Assembly (NCBI GenBank): GCA_005882895.1
Contig: VBBD01000025.1
Span: forward strand, 1-32,414
DNA length: 32,414 bases
Direction of reading: 5' to 3'
From: Candidatus Bathyarchaeota archaeon
Lineage (GTDB): Archaea > Thermoproteota > Bathyarchaeia > 40CM-2-53-6
The position numbers and the translations under genes are program-made. Under the pieces are notes generated by a model that saw only the letters and a list, made by a program, of their open reading frames with translations, was not told the origin of the DNA and ran no database searches. Below, piece by piece: positions 7,374 through 15,854 of the stretch; within the stretch, counting starts at the first letter, position 1, and every line of letters begins with the position of its first letter.

Positions 7374-10300
7374 CTAGGCGAAATCTCCCACCAAGAGCTT
7401 TGTCTGCGTCCTGTCTTCCTCAGCTGGTCTGAACGTCTCGTCCAATTCAACTTTGATCAGGTCAAGTCGCTGTCTGTAGTAATCACCGACACTGTACCGT
7501 TTGACCATATCAAAGGCAACTTGGAGATATTTCTCGACCCCTGCTTTGAATACGGTAGGTCCCAACTTGCCTCCGCATTTCACGCAGACTCCTTTCAAGG
7601 GTGCTCGGCGTGGTTTCCAATTGCACTTTGAGCACCGACATCTCTGCGACGTGAACGTTCGCAAGTTCCCTACCAAATCTCGTAGAATATGGGTTCCGAG
7701 GACTTTCCTAGCAACTTCTTCTCCTCTCACCGCCACGATCTTGTCCGCAAGATCGAGTTGCTCCTTGACTTTATCCAGCATCGTCGGTAGTTCCTTGTAC
7801 GCGCTAGTCAATCGCGCCCGGTCTAGATCTTCTGTTGGGTGTGTGAACCCAATGTTCCAGTTGCCCGACAAAGACTCCCGGGCGTTGTTCAGGGTCGGGA
7901 CAAGATCCTCGATCTCCTTGGGGCTCGCTCCGACTAGTGTTTTCTCGTAGAAAGCGATGGGGAAAGTGGTGACTGTTTCGATGTTGAACGCTTGCCGTGC
8001 GACTTCGGTCGCGTTTAGTAATGGAGCGAGCAACAGCGGGGCGTCCATCAAACCCCCAATCCTATCTGGGAGGTATTCTCTAGAGAAGTTCAATAGTACA
8101 TCGAGCAATAGCGATACGGAGTCTTCGTCTCCATCGCAGTCTCGCCGTTTTGCAGCGTGGTATAACGGGTGGGCATAACACACGCTCGCTTTGGTGAATC
8201 CGACGATTCTTGCCACTGCGCCGACGGATGTATGAGGCGATAACCCGACGACCAGATGCCCGATTAGGTCTTCCTTTTTCGATGCCTTGTAGAGCTTGTC
8301 CATTCCGTAGTACGAATTGAGCAGGTCGTCTAGGAACCTGGTTACTTTCAACAGGTACTCGCCGCAAGCTTCCGAGACGACAAGGTCCTGTATCTCCAGA
8401 GCGCACAACTGTCTCGGGTCAGAGAGCTCGCGCCCATCCATGTCCTGCGTGTACCCTATCTCGCGGGCTTTCTCCAGGCTCAGCCCGATTTCTCCTGGTC
8501 TGAACTGGGTTAGCACCGCGTTCGACGCGTCAAACCGGAGGGTTCCATCTTTGAACACGGAGACATCTGATTTTGCACGTAACAATGCCTTCTCCACAGG
8601 CTCGGGCATTCGGGTTTTGTTGATCAAACCTTTCACTCCTTTCACCGATCCTTCGATTTTTCCCAGTCTCAACCTCCCAACTGCCTCGTCCAGCATTTCG
8701 ACCAGGTTTACGTTGACGCTCCGATAGGCGACGAGGGAACCGTTGCAAGTGGAAGACGAATCATGCGATGTTTGGCCGCACTCGGGACAGTTCGTACTCA
8801 TCTTCGTCTCTCGTCCGCAGACTGGACACTTGAGTTTCGATTCCCAGCGACCGCATTGTTGACATGATCGATCCACCAGGTCCAATGTCACTACGGATTT
8901 CCTCGATGCCTCTATCAAGTCACGGCGAGGGCCTCCGGCTTGGCCCGTTGGAAATAGCCCGTGGACCCGTGGGGTCATGATCCTCTCCTTGGCCTTTTCC
9001 GGGCGGCCCATGCGTGCGCCGACAAAGATGGGCGCCTTGTTCTTTATTGGAAATCCTGCCAGCAAGCTCAGCGCTTCAAGAGAGCTTGCTCCCTTGACCT
9101 GAGTTGCTGGGGCTTCGAGGTTCAAAATCGTCCGAAGAACCAGTGCATCATCGTCTCGAAGCTGGATGGCACCCGCCACCATCTTGTGCGGCATTCGAGC
9201 CTGTTCCAGAATGTCCTTCAACTTCTCATCGTAGGGCAGAACGCAGGAATCGTCAAGGTAGTGGATGAGTTTCTCGCGGAGATAGTATACGTCTTGGATC
9301 GTCACGAGGCTCCAGAAGTGGGTGTATGCTGGATGCAGAGGAATTCCGAGGCTCTGGGATAATCCAATCGCCTCACGGGCTCGCGGTTTGACAGCGAACG
9401 GGTTGTAAGCGAATTCCTTCAATCGCTCTGCTGAGATATTCAGCAATTGCTGTGCTTTGTTTCTGTTTTCCGGTTCGTGGAGCTTCTCCTCCAGCAACTG
9501 CGCCCACCACGACTCGACAAACCCCGACGGGACTAGCGCTCGATTATTCTCGAGAAACTCCCCATATCCCACCATCAAGTCGCCTAGGAATAGTATCTTC
9601 TGAATCTTGTCCCGCAGTGCTTTGGCTTCTTGAGGCGAGTCTATCCTCATTACTGAGCCATCGATGAGCTTCACGACAGGAGGCTCGATGCTATCGACCG
9701 CATTGACGATCCCTGCCTTCCCTGGCCTTTCCAGTCTCATCTGGACCCCAACTGCGAGAAAGCCGCCGAGAATCTCCATGGTGGCTGGGTGGACGCCAAC
9801 TGATGCCATGCCAGTGTTTCGCGAGCGGCCGTATCGTATTCTGAAACCTCCAGCTGCTCCCGGGAAGGCGAATATTGGTCGTCCGCCGACAACGTCCTCC
9901 ATGAACATGAACTCTTTCGCCTCTTCTCCCTCTGATGACGAGGTCTTCATCATAGCCAGCCATCCCCAGCCCTCCAGTCCTAGCTTCTCAACGATCTTCA
10001 GAACCTTGGTTGATCGTCCGAGCAGTCCGTCATTTACTACTCGCAGTGCCCCGCCTCGGACCCGGTTTGTCTCAATGCGCATCAGATTCCGGTTGACCGA
10101 TACCTCGACGGGGTCTGTCTCCACACCGTTCGGCTCAACGGTTAGACGCATGATCGCGTCTTTGAGGACGCTGTCCGGGTTCCGGTATTGAAACCGGGCG
10201 ATCGATCGCTCGTAGAGGCGTAGCTCTTCAACGAATCTCATCGCTTCCTGTTCCGACGCGTGATACGGGGGAATATTCAGTTGCCGACGGACGTAATCGG

Positions 10301-10826
10301 CGACGATCATTGTCAAACCCATCTCTGTCCCACCGGCCGACCGCATCGGGCCGGCGAAGTATACGGCTAGGTGCTTTGATCCATCCACGTTTGTTCGGAT
10401 CTTGACGTCGTGGATTCCTTGGATCGGCGCTACTGTCACCGCCTCATCCAAAACTGCTAGCGCCGTACGGATTGCTTGTTCCGCCGCCTCCTCAGCCTCA
10501 AGGCTCCCGAAATGGCCCAGAACAATGTCCTCGCTTATTTTCAGCGCTGTCTCTTCGCGCGAGATTAGTTTACTCAGTTCTCGGATTCTGGCCGCGACCC
10601 CGAGTGGTCCGACGGATTTCTCGACGCGCTCAGCAAGATCATAGGTCGTTTGTGATTCGACTTTCCATGAAGGGTCGAGTCCTTTCGACCGGGCCTCCGA
10701 GGCTATCGCGTACTGCCGGTTGTATTCTTCCTCTATTCTCTTCGCATAAACATGGTTGGGCCGATTCTCTAGAACTTGCACAGCGAGACTTCGACTACCG
10801 GCTACCGTAAAAGGATTAATTGTCAA
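7374..10826 (-). CDS. polC: DNA polymerase II (family D) large subunit DP2
   Basis: 1150 residues, the normal intein-free length for archaeal DP2, the catalytic polymerase subunit of the replicative D-family enzyme. The N-terminal YAKRIEEEYNRQYAIASEARSKG and the block VYFAGPMRSAGGTEMGLTMIVADYVR (about residues 153-178) are family hallmarks. The catalytic two-barrel motif DCDGDED is at 896-902, with Asp898 and Asp900 as likely metal ligands. Zinc clusters start at Cys655 (CQQCG... CPVCG... CPECG) and Cys1063 (CRCSKC... CVKCG). The TTG start is the only usual start codon after the upstream stop. The DP1 exonuclease subunit is not in this window. Divergent from the ParB-like gene. Confidence 0.97.
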   Translation of the reverse strand: MTINPFTVAGSRSLAVQVLENRPNHVYAKRIEEEYNRQYAIASEARSKGLDPSWKVESQTTYDLAERVEKSVGPLGVAARIRELSKLISREETALKISEDIVLGHFGSLEAEEAAEQAIRTALAVLDEAVTVAPIQGIHDVKIRTNVDGSKHLAVYFAGPMRSAGGTEMGLTMIVADYVRRQLNIPPYHASEQEAMRFVEELRLYERSIARFQYRNPDSVLKDAIMRLTVEPNGVETDPVEVSVNRNLMRIETNRVRGGALRVVNDGLLGRSTKVLKIVEKLGLEGWGWLAMMKTSSSEGEEAKEFMFMEDVVGGRPIFAFPGAAGGFRIRYGRSRNTGMASVGVHPATMEILGGFLAVGVQMRLERPGKAGIVNAVDSIEPPVVKLIDGSVMRIDSPQEAKALRDKIQKILFLGDLMVGYGEFLENNRALVPSGFVESWWAQLLEEKLHEPENRNKAQQLLNISAERLKEFAYNPFAVKPRAREAIGLSQSLGIPLHPAYTHFWSLVTIQDVYYLREKLIHYLDDSCVLPYDEKLKDILEQARMPHKMVAGAIQLRDDDALVLRTILNLEAPATQVKGASSLEALSLLAGFPIKNKAPIFVGARMGRPEKAKERIMTPRVHGLFPTGQAGGPRRDLIEASRKSVVTLDLVDRSCQQCGRWESKLKCPVCGRETKMSTNCPECGQTSHDSSSTCNGSLVAYRSVNVNLVEMLDEAVGRLRLGKIEGSVKGVKGLINKTRMPEPVEKALLRAKSDVSVFKDGTLRFDASNAVLTQFRPGEIGLSLEKAREIGYTQDMDGRELSDPRQLCALEIQDLVVSEACGEYLLKVTRFLDDLLNSYYGMDKLYKASKKEDLIGHLVVGLSPHTSVGAVARIVGFTKASVCYAHPLYHAAKRRDCDGDEDSVSLLLDVLLNFSREYLPDRIGGLMDAPLLLAPLLNATEVARQAFNIETVTTFPIAFYEKTLVGASPKEIEDLVPTLNNARESLSGNWNIGFTHPTEDLDRARLTSAYKELPTMLDKVKEQLDLADKIVAVRGEEVARKVLGTHILRDLVGNLRTFTSQRCRCSKCNWKPRRAPLKGVCVKCGGKLGPTVFKAGVEKYLQVAFDMVKRYSVGDYYRQRLDLIKVELDETFRPAEEDRTQTKLLVGDFA

Positions 10827-10919
10827 TTTCCTATTGAGATAACCGAAACTGTTCCTAGGTCAGGTGATTATGCCGATTTCTAAGAGCGAATCTTAAGAGT
10901 CAGATGCGGATAACCTGAG

Positions 10920-11432
10920 ATGCGACACGCGATGAGTGATCGTTCGCGAGTCGGGAACACGGGAAGACGTTCTGCCTGGGATAACAGAACATCGGTACGT
11001 CGGCTTCACGGTATCGAATATCGAATGCTCGAGGATTCAGATGACATCCATGATTTCGTCAACACCGAGGTACGGAAAGAGCTGGACGCAGATTTCGAGA
11101 GCATGGGCGAAGATCCCCGACATGACGCTCTGCTCAACTCGCTGGCGAAGCGGAAATGGAAGTTGGAAATTGTCGGTGTTGACGAGGTTCGGATGAATCC
11201 TTTGATCCTGAACTCCGCTGACCTCAAGACTGGTCGAAAGTTCGTGGAGCGATTGAGAGAACGTCGATTGGAGCTTCGTAAGGCCTTGGAGGCAGGTGGA
11301 GCGGTTCTCTGGCCGATAGTTCTCCTGCGCGAAGAACGGCTGCTTGTCGATGGATACTGCCGCCATTCAACCCTTCAGGAAATGAATATTCCCGAGGCAT
11401 ACAGCTACGTAGGACGCTTCGTCGACAAGTGA
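10920..11432 (+). CDS. ParB-like nuclease-domain protein
   Basis: 170 residues, ATG start. The C-terminal third has the ParB/sulfiredoxin-like pattern WPIVLLREERLLVDGYCRHSTLQEMNI (about 136-162), equivalent to the family's 'LIVDGHHRYxALxE' box. The N-terminal half is charged and contains RRLHGIEYRMLED and a helical KFVERLRERRLELRKALEAGG. ParB-fold proteins bind CTP or cut nucleic acid, but no helix-turn-helix segregation domain is attached, so chromosome partitioning is not implied. It lies between PolD and the protease/Y-family polymerase pair, diverging from PolD across a 90-base gap with a TATA-like CTTAAGAG. Confidence 0.65.
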   Translation: MRHAMSDRSRVGNTGRRSAWDNRTSVRRLHGIEYRMLEDSDDIHDFVNTEVRKELDADFESMGEDPRHDALLNSLAKRKWKLEIVGVDEVRMNPLILNSADLKTGRKFVERLRERRLELRKALEAGGAVLWPIVLLREERLLVDGYCRHSTLQEMNIPEAYSYVGRFVDK

Positions 11433-11545
11433 ACCGATTAATCTGAATAGGGTGTGGTCGCACTTCGAACTCGAATCGTACAACCCTGTCCGCACGACTC
11501 GATTTCACGTATCAACGGACCATCACGCGTTGCTCTGAAGCTTAT

Positions 11546-11956
11546 TTGCCAGGAACACACCTTGGTTTATTGTTGGTTCAACTCGTGTCCATTGCGTTCA
11601 CCAGCGCGCTGGTCAAAGGCGAAAAAGGACAGAGGGATATGCAAAGAATTCCAATTGACACTGGGGCTTTCTTCACGATTCTGCCCTCCGAAGTCCTCTT
11701 CGAGGTAGGGGCATACCCTGAGGACTTGAAAGCAAGACTCGAACTTGAACGAGGAGATTCTCTAGAAGCCCGGGTCTATTCTGTCGTCGTTGCCGCTCAG
11801 GGACGAGAGGACGTAACCCTCGCCGTCACATTCGAAGGTGCTCAGCCAGTCCTGGGCGCAAAGTTTCTGGAAGATCTTGGCCTGAACGTCGATTCTGAAT
11901 CTGGCCTATTGGAGCCATCGAGGCCTCATGGCTTCGCTTTCAACTACGAACCTTAG
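11546..11956 (+). CDS. Retropepsin-like clan AA aspartic protease domain protein
   Basis: 136 residues from TTG 11546; a start at one of the TTG codons closer to VQLVSIAF is equally possible. The diagnostic segment is RIPIDTGAFFTILP (near residues 33-46), the Asp-Thr-Gly active site of clan AA proteases, followed by the beta-rich LELERGDSLEARVYSVVVAAQG and the second hydrophobic pair PVLGAKFLEDLGL. One Asp per chain implies a homodimeric active site. Archaeal members of this family are small, soluble and of unknown substrate. It ends 3 bases before the Y-family polymerase start, so they form one transcription unit. Confidence 0.75.
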   Translation: MPGTHLGLLLVQLVSIAFTSALVKGEKGQRDMQRIPIDTGAFFTILPSEVLFEVGAYPEDLKARLELERGDSLEARVYSVVVAAQGREDVTLAVTFEGAQPVLGAKFLEDLGLNVDSESGLLEPSRPHGFAFNYEP

Positions 11957-11959
11957 AAA

Positions 11960-13042
11960 ATGTCTTCTAGCACTCGTGCCAGGGTCATACTGCACTGTGA
12001 CTTGGACGCTTTCTATCCCTCCTGCGAGATCCACCGGGACCCTTCACTGAAGGGCAAGCCATTGATCGTGGGCGCGGACCCGAAGAATGGCAAAGGGCGC
12101 GGCGTTGTCACATCTTGCTCGTATGAGGCGAGGAAGTTTGGCGTTCGATCCGGAATGCCGATTAGTATGGCCTGGAAGCTATGCCCTCAAGGCATCTATG
12201 TGCCACCAGACTTTGAACTCTATGGTGAAACCTCGGAAAGAGTGATGGATATCATGCGTGGCTTTGCGGATATTTTCGAACAGACCAGCATCGACGAGGC
12301 ATACATGGACGTCAGCAAGAGATGCAAAACCTACGATGACGCAAAAGTTCTAGCCTACAATCTGAAAGCGACTCTGAAGGAACGAGAAGGTCTCACTGTA
12401 AGCGTTGGGATCTCCCCTAGTAAGTCGATCTCTAAGATGGCCTCGGACCTGCAGAAACCAGACGGGCTTACCCTTGTTCAACCAGAAGAGGTCGACAAGT
12501 TTCTCGAGCCGTTACCCGTCAATAAGATCAGCGGAGTAGGCAAGAAGACAACTGAATTTCTCCAAAACAAAGGAATCGAGACTATTGGTCAGTTGCGCGA
12601 AGTAGAGGCGAAAAAGCTCACGGACTGGTTTGGAAAAGGCGGGGTGTGGCTCTGGGCCATAGCGAACGGGATCGAGGAGACACCCGTGGAAGAGCGCGGA
12701 CTACGGAAATCAATTAGTGTGGAACAAACATTCGAGAAGGACATTCAAAACAAGACCATGGTCCGGGACGCATTAGAGTCTCTAAGTCACGAGGTTCATG
12801 ACAGACTCTTAGGTGAAGGCTTGTGGTATCGTACTGTTGGGATCAAGGTGCGGTTCGAAGGGTTCGTAACGTTTACTCGCGAAAAAACCCATACCGGGTA
12901 TGTAGACGACTTGGGAGTCATTCGAGAATATGTCACACTGCTGTTCAGAGAGTTCGAGAAGGACAGGAGAAAGATGAGGCTTGTTGGAGTCAGGCTATCT
13001 GATCTCAAGCCGGCCGAGGGGAAACAGGTCAAACTCGTTTAG
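11960..13042 (+). CDS. dinB: Y-family DNA polymerase IV (DinB/Dpo4)
   Basis: 360 residues, full length for the family, which copies damaged DNA. The palm carboxylates are in HCDLDAFYPSCE (Asp14; Tyr19 at the steric-gate position) and SIDEAYMDVS (Asp112, Glu113). Finger residues SYEARKFGVRSGMP follow the first motif. The helix-hairpin-helix thumb is at KISGVGKKTTEFLQNKGIETIGQL, and the little finger runs from about 245 with SISVEQTFEKDI. The C-terminus ends GKQVKLV without an obvious PCNA-binding box. ATG start; 3 bases after the protease gene, an association worth noting. Confidence 0.95.
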   Translation: MSSSTRARVILHCDLDAFYPSCEIHRDPSLKGKPLIVGADPKNGKGRGVVTSCSYEARKFGVRSGMPISMAWKLCPQGIYVPPDFELYGETSERVMDIMRGFADIFEQTSIDEAYMDVSKRCKTYDDAKVLAYNLKATLKEREGLTVSVGISPSKSISKMASDLQKPDGLTLVQPEEVDKFLEPLPVNKISGVGKKTTEFLQNKGIETIGQLREVEAKKLTDWFGKGGVWLWAIANGIEETPVEERGLRKSISVEQTFEKDIQNKTMVRDALESLSHEVHDRLLGEGLWYRTVGIKVRFEGFVTFTREKTHTGYVDDLGVIREYVTLLFREFEKDRRKMRLVGVRLSDLKPAEGKQVKLV

Positions 13043-13073
13043 TGTTAGTTTTCAACTGAAACAAATTAGGAAT

Positions 13074-13095
13074 GAGGCCCCTCGGAAGAGGCCTC
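13074..13095. terminator. Bidirectional hairpin between convergent genes
   Basis: GAGGC-CC-CTC, loop GGAA, GAG-GCCTC: an 8-bp stem with a two-base bulge and a GNRA loop. It sits between the stops of dinB (13042) and the minus-strand zinc-finger gene (13118). Confidence 0.45.
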
Positions 13096-13117
13096 GATTG
13101 GACCCGAAACGTTCGTC

Positions 13118-13318
13118 CTATGCAGTGAGGGGTCTCTCCTTGAGCTGCGGCACTTCGAAGAATGGCGCAAGGGTCGCCTTCACTGCCCGTTGGGCCTCAA
13201 CGCCGAGTTGTTCGAAGCCCTTTCCACAGAACGGGCAGTTCTCGAACTCACCACGGTTAGCTTGTTTGGCGAACCATTCTCCACAGTGCCAACACTTCAC
13301 TACTGCTGTAACGCACAT
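13118..13318 (-). CDS. Small zinc-finger protein
   Basis: 66 residues. Two CxxC knuckles, KCWHCGEWF and NCPFCGKGF, with 15 residues between the pairs, form a one-zinc ribbon. The remainder is a short helix EQLGVEAQRAVKATLAPFF. The start (GTG or ATG frame MCVTAVVK) is 5 bases after the stop of the predicted membrane transporter on the same strand, so the two are co-transcribed. The role is unknown; it may be a regulator or adaptor of the transporter. Confidence 0.65.
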   Translation of the reverse strand: MCVTAVVKCWHCGEWFAKQANRGEFENCPFCGKGFEQLGVEAQRAVKATLAPFFEVPQLKERPLTA

Positions 13319-13323
13319 GCCTT

Positions 13324-14022
13324 CTACTTCACCTCCCTCAGGACGCGTCCTAGTTCGAGCCTTCTTCCGAGTTGGGATTTAAGGGCGACGATGACCGCAA
13401 AGGCTCCAAGAGTTGCCACCGTGCGCTCAATGAACATCAGGGGTGTAACGCCAATCCAAAAGTCTCCCGTGAGGTTGAGAAGCGATATGCTCAAGACGTT
13501 CAAACTTACTTGTTCAGACATTGCAGTGTAAAGGGCAAGCAGCCCTATCCGATAGGGGTGTTTGGCCCTTAATGCGGCCGGTAGTGAGATCATCACTAAA
13601 GTGTATGGCGCCAACCAGAAGAGCGTCCCTCCTTTCGAGAAGATAATGTAGTAAACAGCCCCTGCTAGAACGTATGCCCACGGAGCAATTGGTCCCCATT
13701 CGTAGTGGAAGGCTATGCTCCCCAGTGCGACGGCGAGTAGTGGGATCAAAAGTCCTGGCAACCCGAAGACGTGAAAGAAACTTGTCTGTATGAATGCTGA
13801 CCCGAGGCTACCCACGAAGGCAGCGGCCGTCGCAAGAACTGGTCTCAGCAGAAAGGCTATGATCGGGAGCATCACGATTTCAAGCGTTATGAATCCAGGA
13901 CCACCGATGAACGGGGTAAGTGCGAAGAAAGCGGAAACAATGTAGACTGCAGCGAGAGTGGAAGTCAGCGCAAGTTCTATCGTCGTGACGCGAGTCTGAT
14001 CTAATCTATTTCGAGTTTCCAT
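13324..14022 (-). CDS. Multi-pass membrane protein, probable ECF-type transporter S component
   Basis: 232 residues from the ATG at 14022 (METRNRLD). The frame stays open further upstream, but into the structured leader, so the later ATG is chosen. Six hydrophobic segments are visible. The first half, ALTSTLAAVYIVSAFFALTPFIGGPG followed by EIVMLPIIAFLLRPVLATAAAFVGSLGSAF, has the look of substrate-binding S components of energy-coupling-factor vitamin or metal transporters. No ATPase or EcfT gene is nearby, as is usual for group II systems. Substrate unknown. A leader with alternative hairpins precedes it. Downstream is a zinc-finger gene. Confidence 0.6.
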   Translation of the reverse strand: METRNRLDQTRVTTIELALTSTLAAVYIVSAFFALTPFIGGPGFITLEIVMLPIIAFLLRPVLATAAAFVGSLGSAFIQTSFFHVFGLPGLLIPLLAVALGSIAFHYEWGPIAPWAYVLAGAVYYIIFSKGGTLFWLAPYTLVMISLPAALRAKHPYRIGLLALYTAMSEQVSLNVLSISLLNLTGDFWIGVTPLMFIERTVATLGAFAVIVALKSQLGRRLELGRVLREVK

Positions 14023-14056
14023 TCTTGCCCCCCGACTCCGGGATTTGTTCGAGGCG

Positions 14057-14101
14057 CAACGGGTGGGAGGCCCCACTCACGCGCCCGTTGATTCCAACGG
14101 G
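14057..14101 (-). promoter_or_regulatory. Leader RNA with mutually exclusive hairpins
   Basis: Read on the minus strand: CCCGTTG (14101-14095), four bases, CAACGGG (14090-14084), a GTGGG/CCCAC hairpin, then a second CCCGTTG (14063-14057). The middle heptamer can pair perfectly with either outer copy. CTTAAAA around 14116-14122 is a plausible TATA box about 20-25 bases upstream, so transcription would begin near the first arm. The ATG follows 35 bases after the last arm with a G-run before it. This is attenuator or riboswitch-like architecture; no known riboswitch class was recognised. Confidence 0.5.
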
Positions 14102-14167
14102 TAGGGTGACGCTGTTTTAAGACTTACGAGAAGTTCCTGGCAATCAGCTCACATAGGCCCAAGTCTT

Positions 14168-14596
14168 CTAGGACGATCTAACTAATTCAGGGCTGAAGGC
14201 TTTCGTAAGCGTGATCAGTCTATCGTAGGCTATCCGGTGCCGGAGAGTAATCTTCTCCGGTTTTCCTTCCTTCGGCGTAATCACGATAAGGCCAGTTCCC
14301 AGTAGGCCTGGTCTCTTGAGTTCTATTCGGCTAATCTGGTCCTTTTCTATCTCGAACTCTTTCATCCGTTCGAGATCTATTATCGTCTCGGCGCTCTCTT
14401 CTGAAGAGAGTTTTGGCATCAGCTCGCCATGGATAAAGCCAGCCAACGTGCCACCCAAGACTCCACCACCATTCGCGCCGAGGTCTATGCCAATTAGTCT
14501 GCTCGTTGTGAAGTAAATTCCATATCCGATGTGGGTCAGGCTCCTCGCGAGGAAACCGCCCGCGAACCCGCCGAGAAGCACTTCACTATTCTCCAT
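14168..14596 (-). CDS. Hypothetical protein with Gly-rich segments and PH-like C-terminal part
   Basis: 142 residues. The N-terminal half contains two Gly-rich, weakly hydrophobic stretches (LLGGFAGGFLARSLTHIGYGIYF and GANGGGVLGGTLAGF), which could insert as helical hairpins or pack as a glycine zipper. Between them is the phrase YFTTSRLIGID, and the C-terminal part ISRIELKRPGLLGTGLIVITPKEGKPEKITL is beta-rich. This pattern resembles bacterial PH/GRAM-like domains interrupted by a Gly-zipper. No catalytic motif is seen. It stands alone on the minus strand. Confidence 0.55.
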   Translation of the reverse strand: MENSEVLLGGFAGGFLARSLTHIGYGIYFTTSRLIGIDLGANGGGVLGGTLAGFIHGELMPKLSSEESAETIIDLERMKEFEIEKDQISRIELKRPGLLGTGLIVITPKEGKPEKITLRHRIAYDRLITLTKAFSPELVRSS

Positions 14597-14787
14597 ACCT
14601 TAGGCCCTGGAACTACGCTTGCCGATTCTCGCTGATAAGAAAATCGTTCCCGGACCGGAGCATTTGTCCGATTAGGTTATGGAGGCCCGAGTTCAGAATC
14701 TTCTGGTTGTTAGGATGTGTTGGCAATCGGGTCGCTCGCTGGACGCGCGAAATAAAGGAGGGAGTTTCCGAACGGGTCTCTACCCGA

Positions 14788-14955
14788 TTAGGCCTGTATT
14801 GTTGCTTCCACGGAGACAGCCCGTGCTAGGGCCTGTTCTGGAGTAAGATCCATGCTATGGGTGTCTTTTGCGTGAAGCTGGACGTGTTTCACTAGCTCAT
14901 CGTCAGATGGGGTCCGGAGCATGAAGCCGCAGTCGCAAGTTACTTGTTTCGCCAT
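14788..14955 (-). CDS. DUF1059 small metal-binding protein
   Basis: 55 residues from ATG 14955. It shows the DUF1059 pattern: MAKQVTCDCGFMLRTPSDDELVKHVQLHAKDTH, with Cys7, Cys9 and two downstream His as possible metal ligands, then DLTPEQALARAVSVEATI. Members are small soluble proteins found in soil archaea and bacteria with no assigned reaction. The open frame extends further upstream, but that part overlaps the neighbouring gene and looks unlike the family. Confidence 0.8.
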   Translation of the reverse strand: MAKQVTCDCGFMLRTPSDDELVKHVQLHAKDTHSMDLTPEQALARAVSVEATIQA

Positions 14956-15034
14956 ATTTGCTCGCCCTGGCTCGTTCGTAGTCGTCCCTAATAAAATGGC
15001 CATTATCGGTCTAGATGGGAGTTGTAGCTTTGCG

Positions 15035-15343
15035 TCAGCGACGTGGTCTGACAGAGGGCCAGTTATCGGCAACTATTCCTCGGGGAGTCTCCTTTACCCA
15101 GTCAGGGATAATCACGGCTCGGAGAAGCTCTTGCACGGAAATTCCTCGATCTATTGCAGCGCCGGTTAAGACGCGATAGTTCTCGTCGCGAAGCGACATC
15201 ATGAACTTTGTCAAAATAATACCACCTACTATCGCCGCCGCCCCTAATAGAGTCATGTTCCGAGTCCTCCATATTTGCAGCGTCTTCAACCTCGACAACT
15301 CAAGAGAAGAGAATCGTGATTCTCTACGAGGAGCGATATCCAC
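15035..15343 (-). CDS. Small membrane-anchored hypothetical protein
   Basis: Up to 102 residues; a shorter form begins at ATG 15256 (MTLLGAAAIVGG). One membrane helix (LLGAAAIVGGIILTKFMM) is followed by a soluble part with a helix-like RDENYRVLTGAAIDRGISVQELLRAVIIPDW. That stretch resembles ribbon-helix-helix or short DNA-binding proteins, where 'VQxLLRxVIIPxW' phrases occur, but the match is weak. It lies upstream of the DUF1059 gene on the same strand, about 80 bases away. Confidence 0.45.
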   Translation of the reverse strand: MDIAPRRESRFSSLELSRLKTLQIWRTRNMTLLGAAAIVGGIILTKFMMSLRDENYRVLTGAAIDRGISVQELLRAVIIPDWVKETPRGIVADNWPSVRPRR

Positions 15344-15462
15344 ATGCCGACAGCACAGGATTACTATGCGGTTTTTACTCCCAAGATCCTATTGGACAAG
15401 TTACTGGTCGCTCTGGAATAGGCTAATAATCGTGATCTGACGAGGTAGTTTTCGAATACCCC

Positions 15463-15843
15463 ATGAGGCTGAGCAAGCTATCCTATGTGACCCTTTGGGC
15501 AGTTCACTTCGACAAGGTCAAGGCTCTTTACAAGGAAACTCTCGGTCTTCCGGTTGCCCAGGAGAATGAGAACTTCGTCATGTTCGACACTAAGGGGTCT
15601 CGGCTCGCGTTCCACCGGCTCACCAAGGCCCCGCCCCTCTCCCGCTCAACAATCGAAGTCCACCTGGAGGTTAACGATGTCGATGAAGTCTACTCGTCTC
15701 TCAAGTCTAAGGGCGTGAAGTTCGATGAGCCTCCGGCGAACCGGCCCTGGGGTACCCGGTCAGCAGGTTTCAAAGACCCTGAAGGTTACGTCGTGGAGAT
15801 CGTAGGACCCTTGAGACCAGGCGAGCCCTCGAAGGGCACCTAG
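15463..15843 (+). CDS. VOC-superfamily (glyoxalase/bleomycin-resistance-like) protein
   Basis: 126 residues, ATG start. A paired beta-alpha-beta-beta-beta fold: LSYVTLWAVHFDKVKALYKETLGLPV, then NFVMFDTKGSRLAFHRL, a second module IEVHLEVNDVDEVYSSLKSKGVKF, and the closing GFKDPEGYVVEIVGP. The final Glu (VVEIV) is the usual metal ligand, with His54 or His66 region as partner. Family members isomerise, open or bind small molecules at a metal centre; substrate unknown. Convergent with the basic protein at 15855, 11 bases away. Confidence 0.88.
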   Translation: MRLSKLSYVTLWAVHFDKVKALYKETLGLPVAQENENFVMFDTKGSRLAFHRLTKAPPLSRSTIEVHLEVNDVDEVYSSLKSKGVKFDEPPANRPWGTRSAGFKDPEGYVVEIVGPLRPGEPSKGT

Positions 15844-15854
15844 ACATCCTAGCT

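Noticed and set aside
7374-10826. Intein in PolD large subunit
   Set aside because: 1150 residues is the intein-free length and the catalytic DCDGDED block is uninterrupted.
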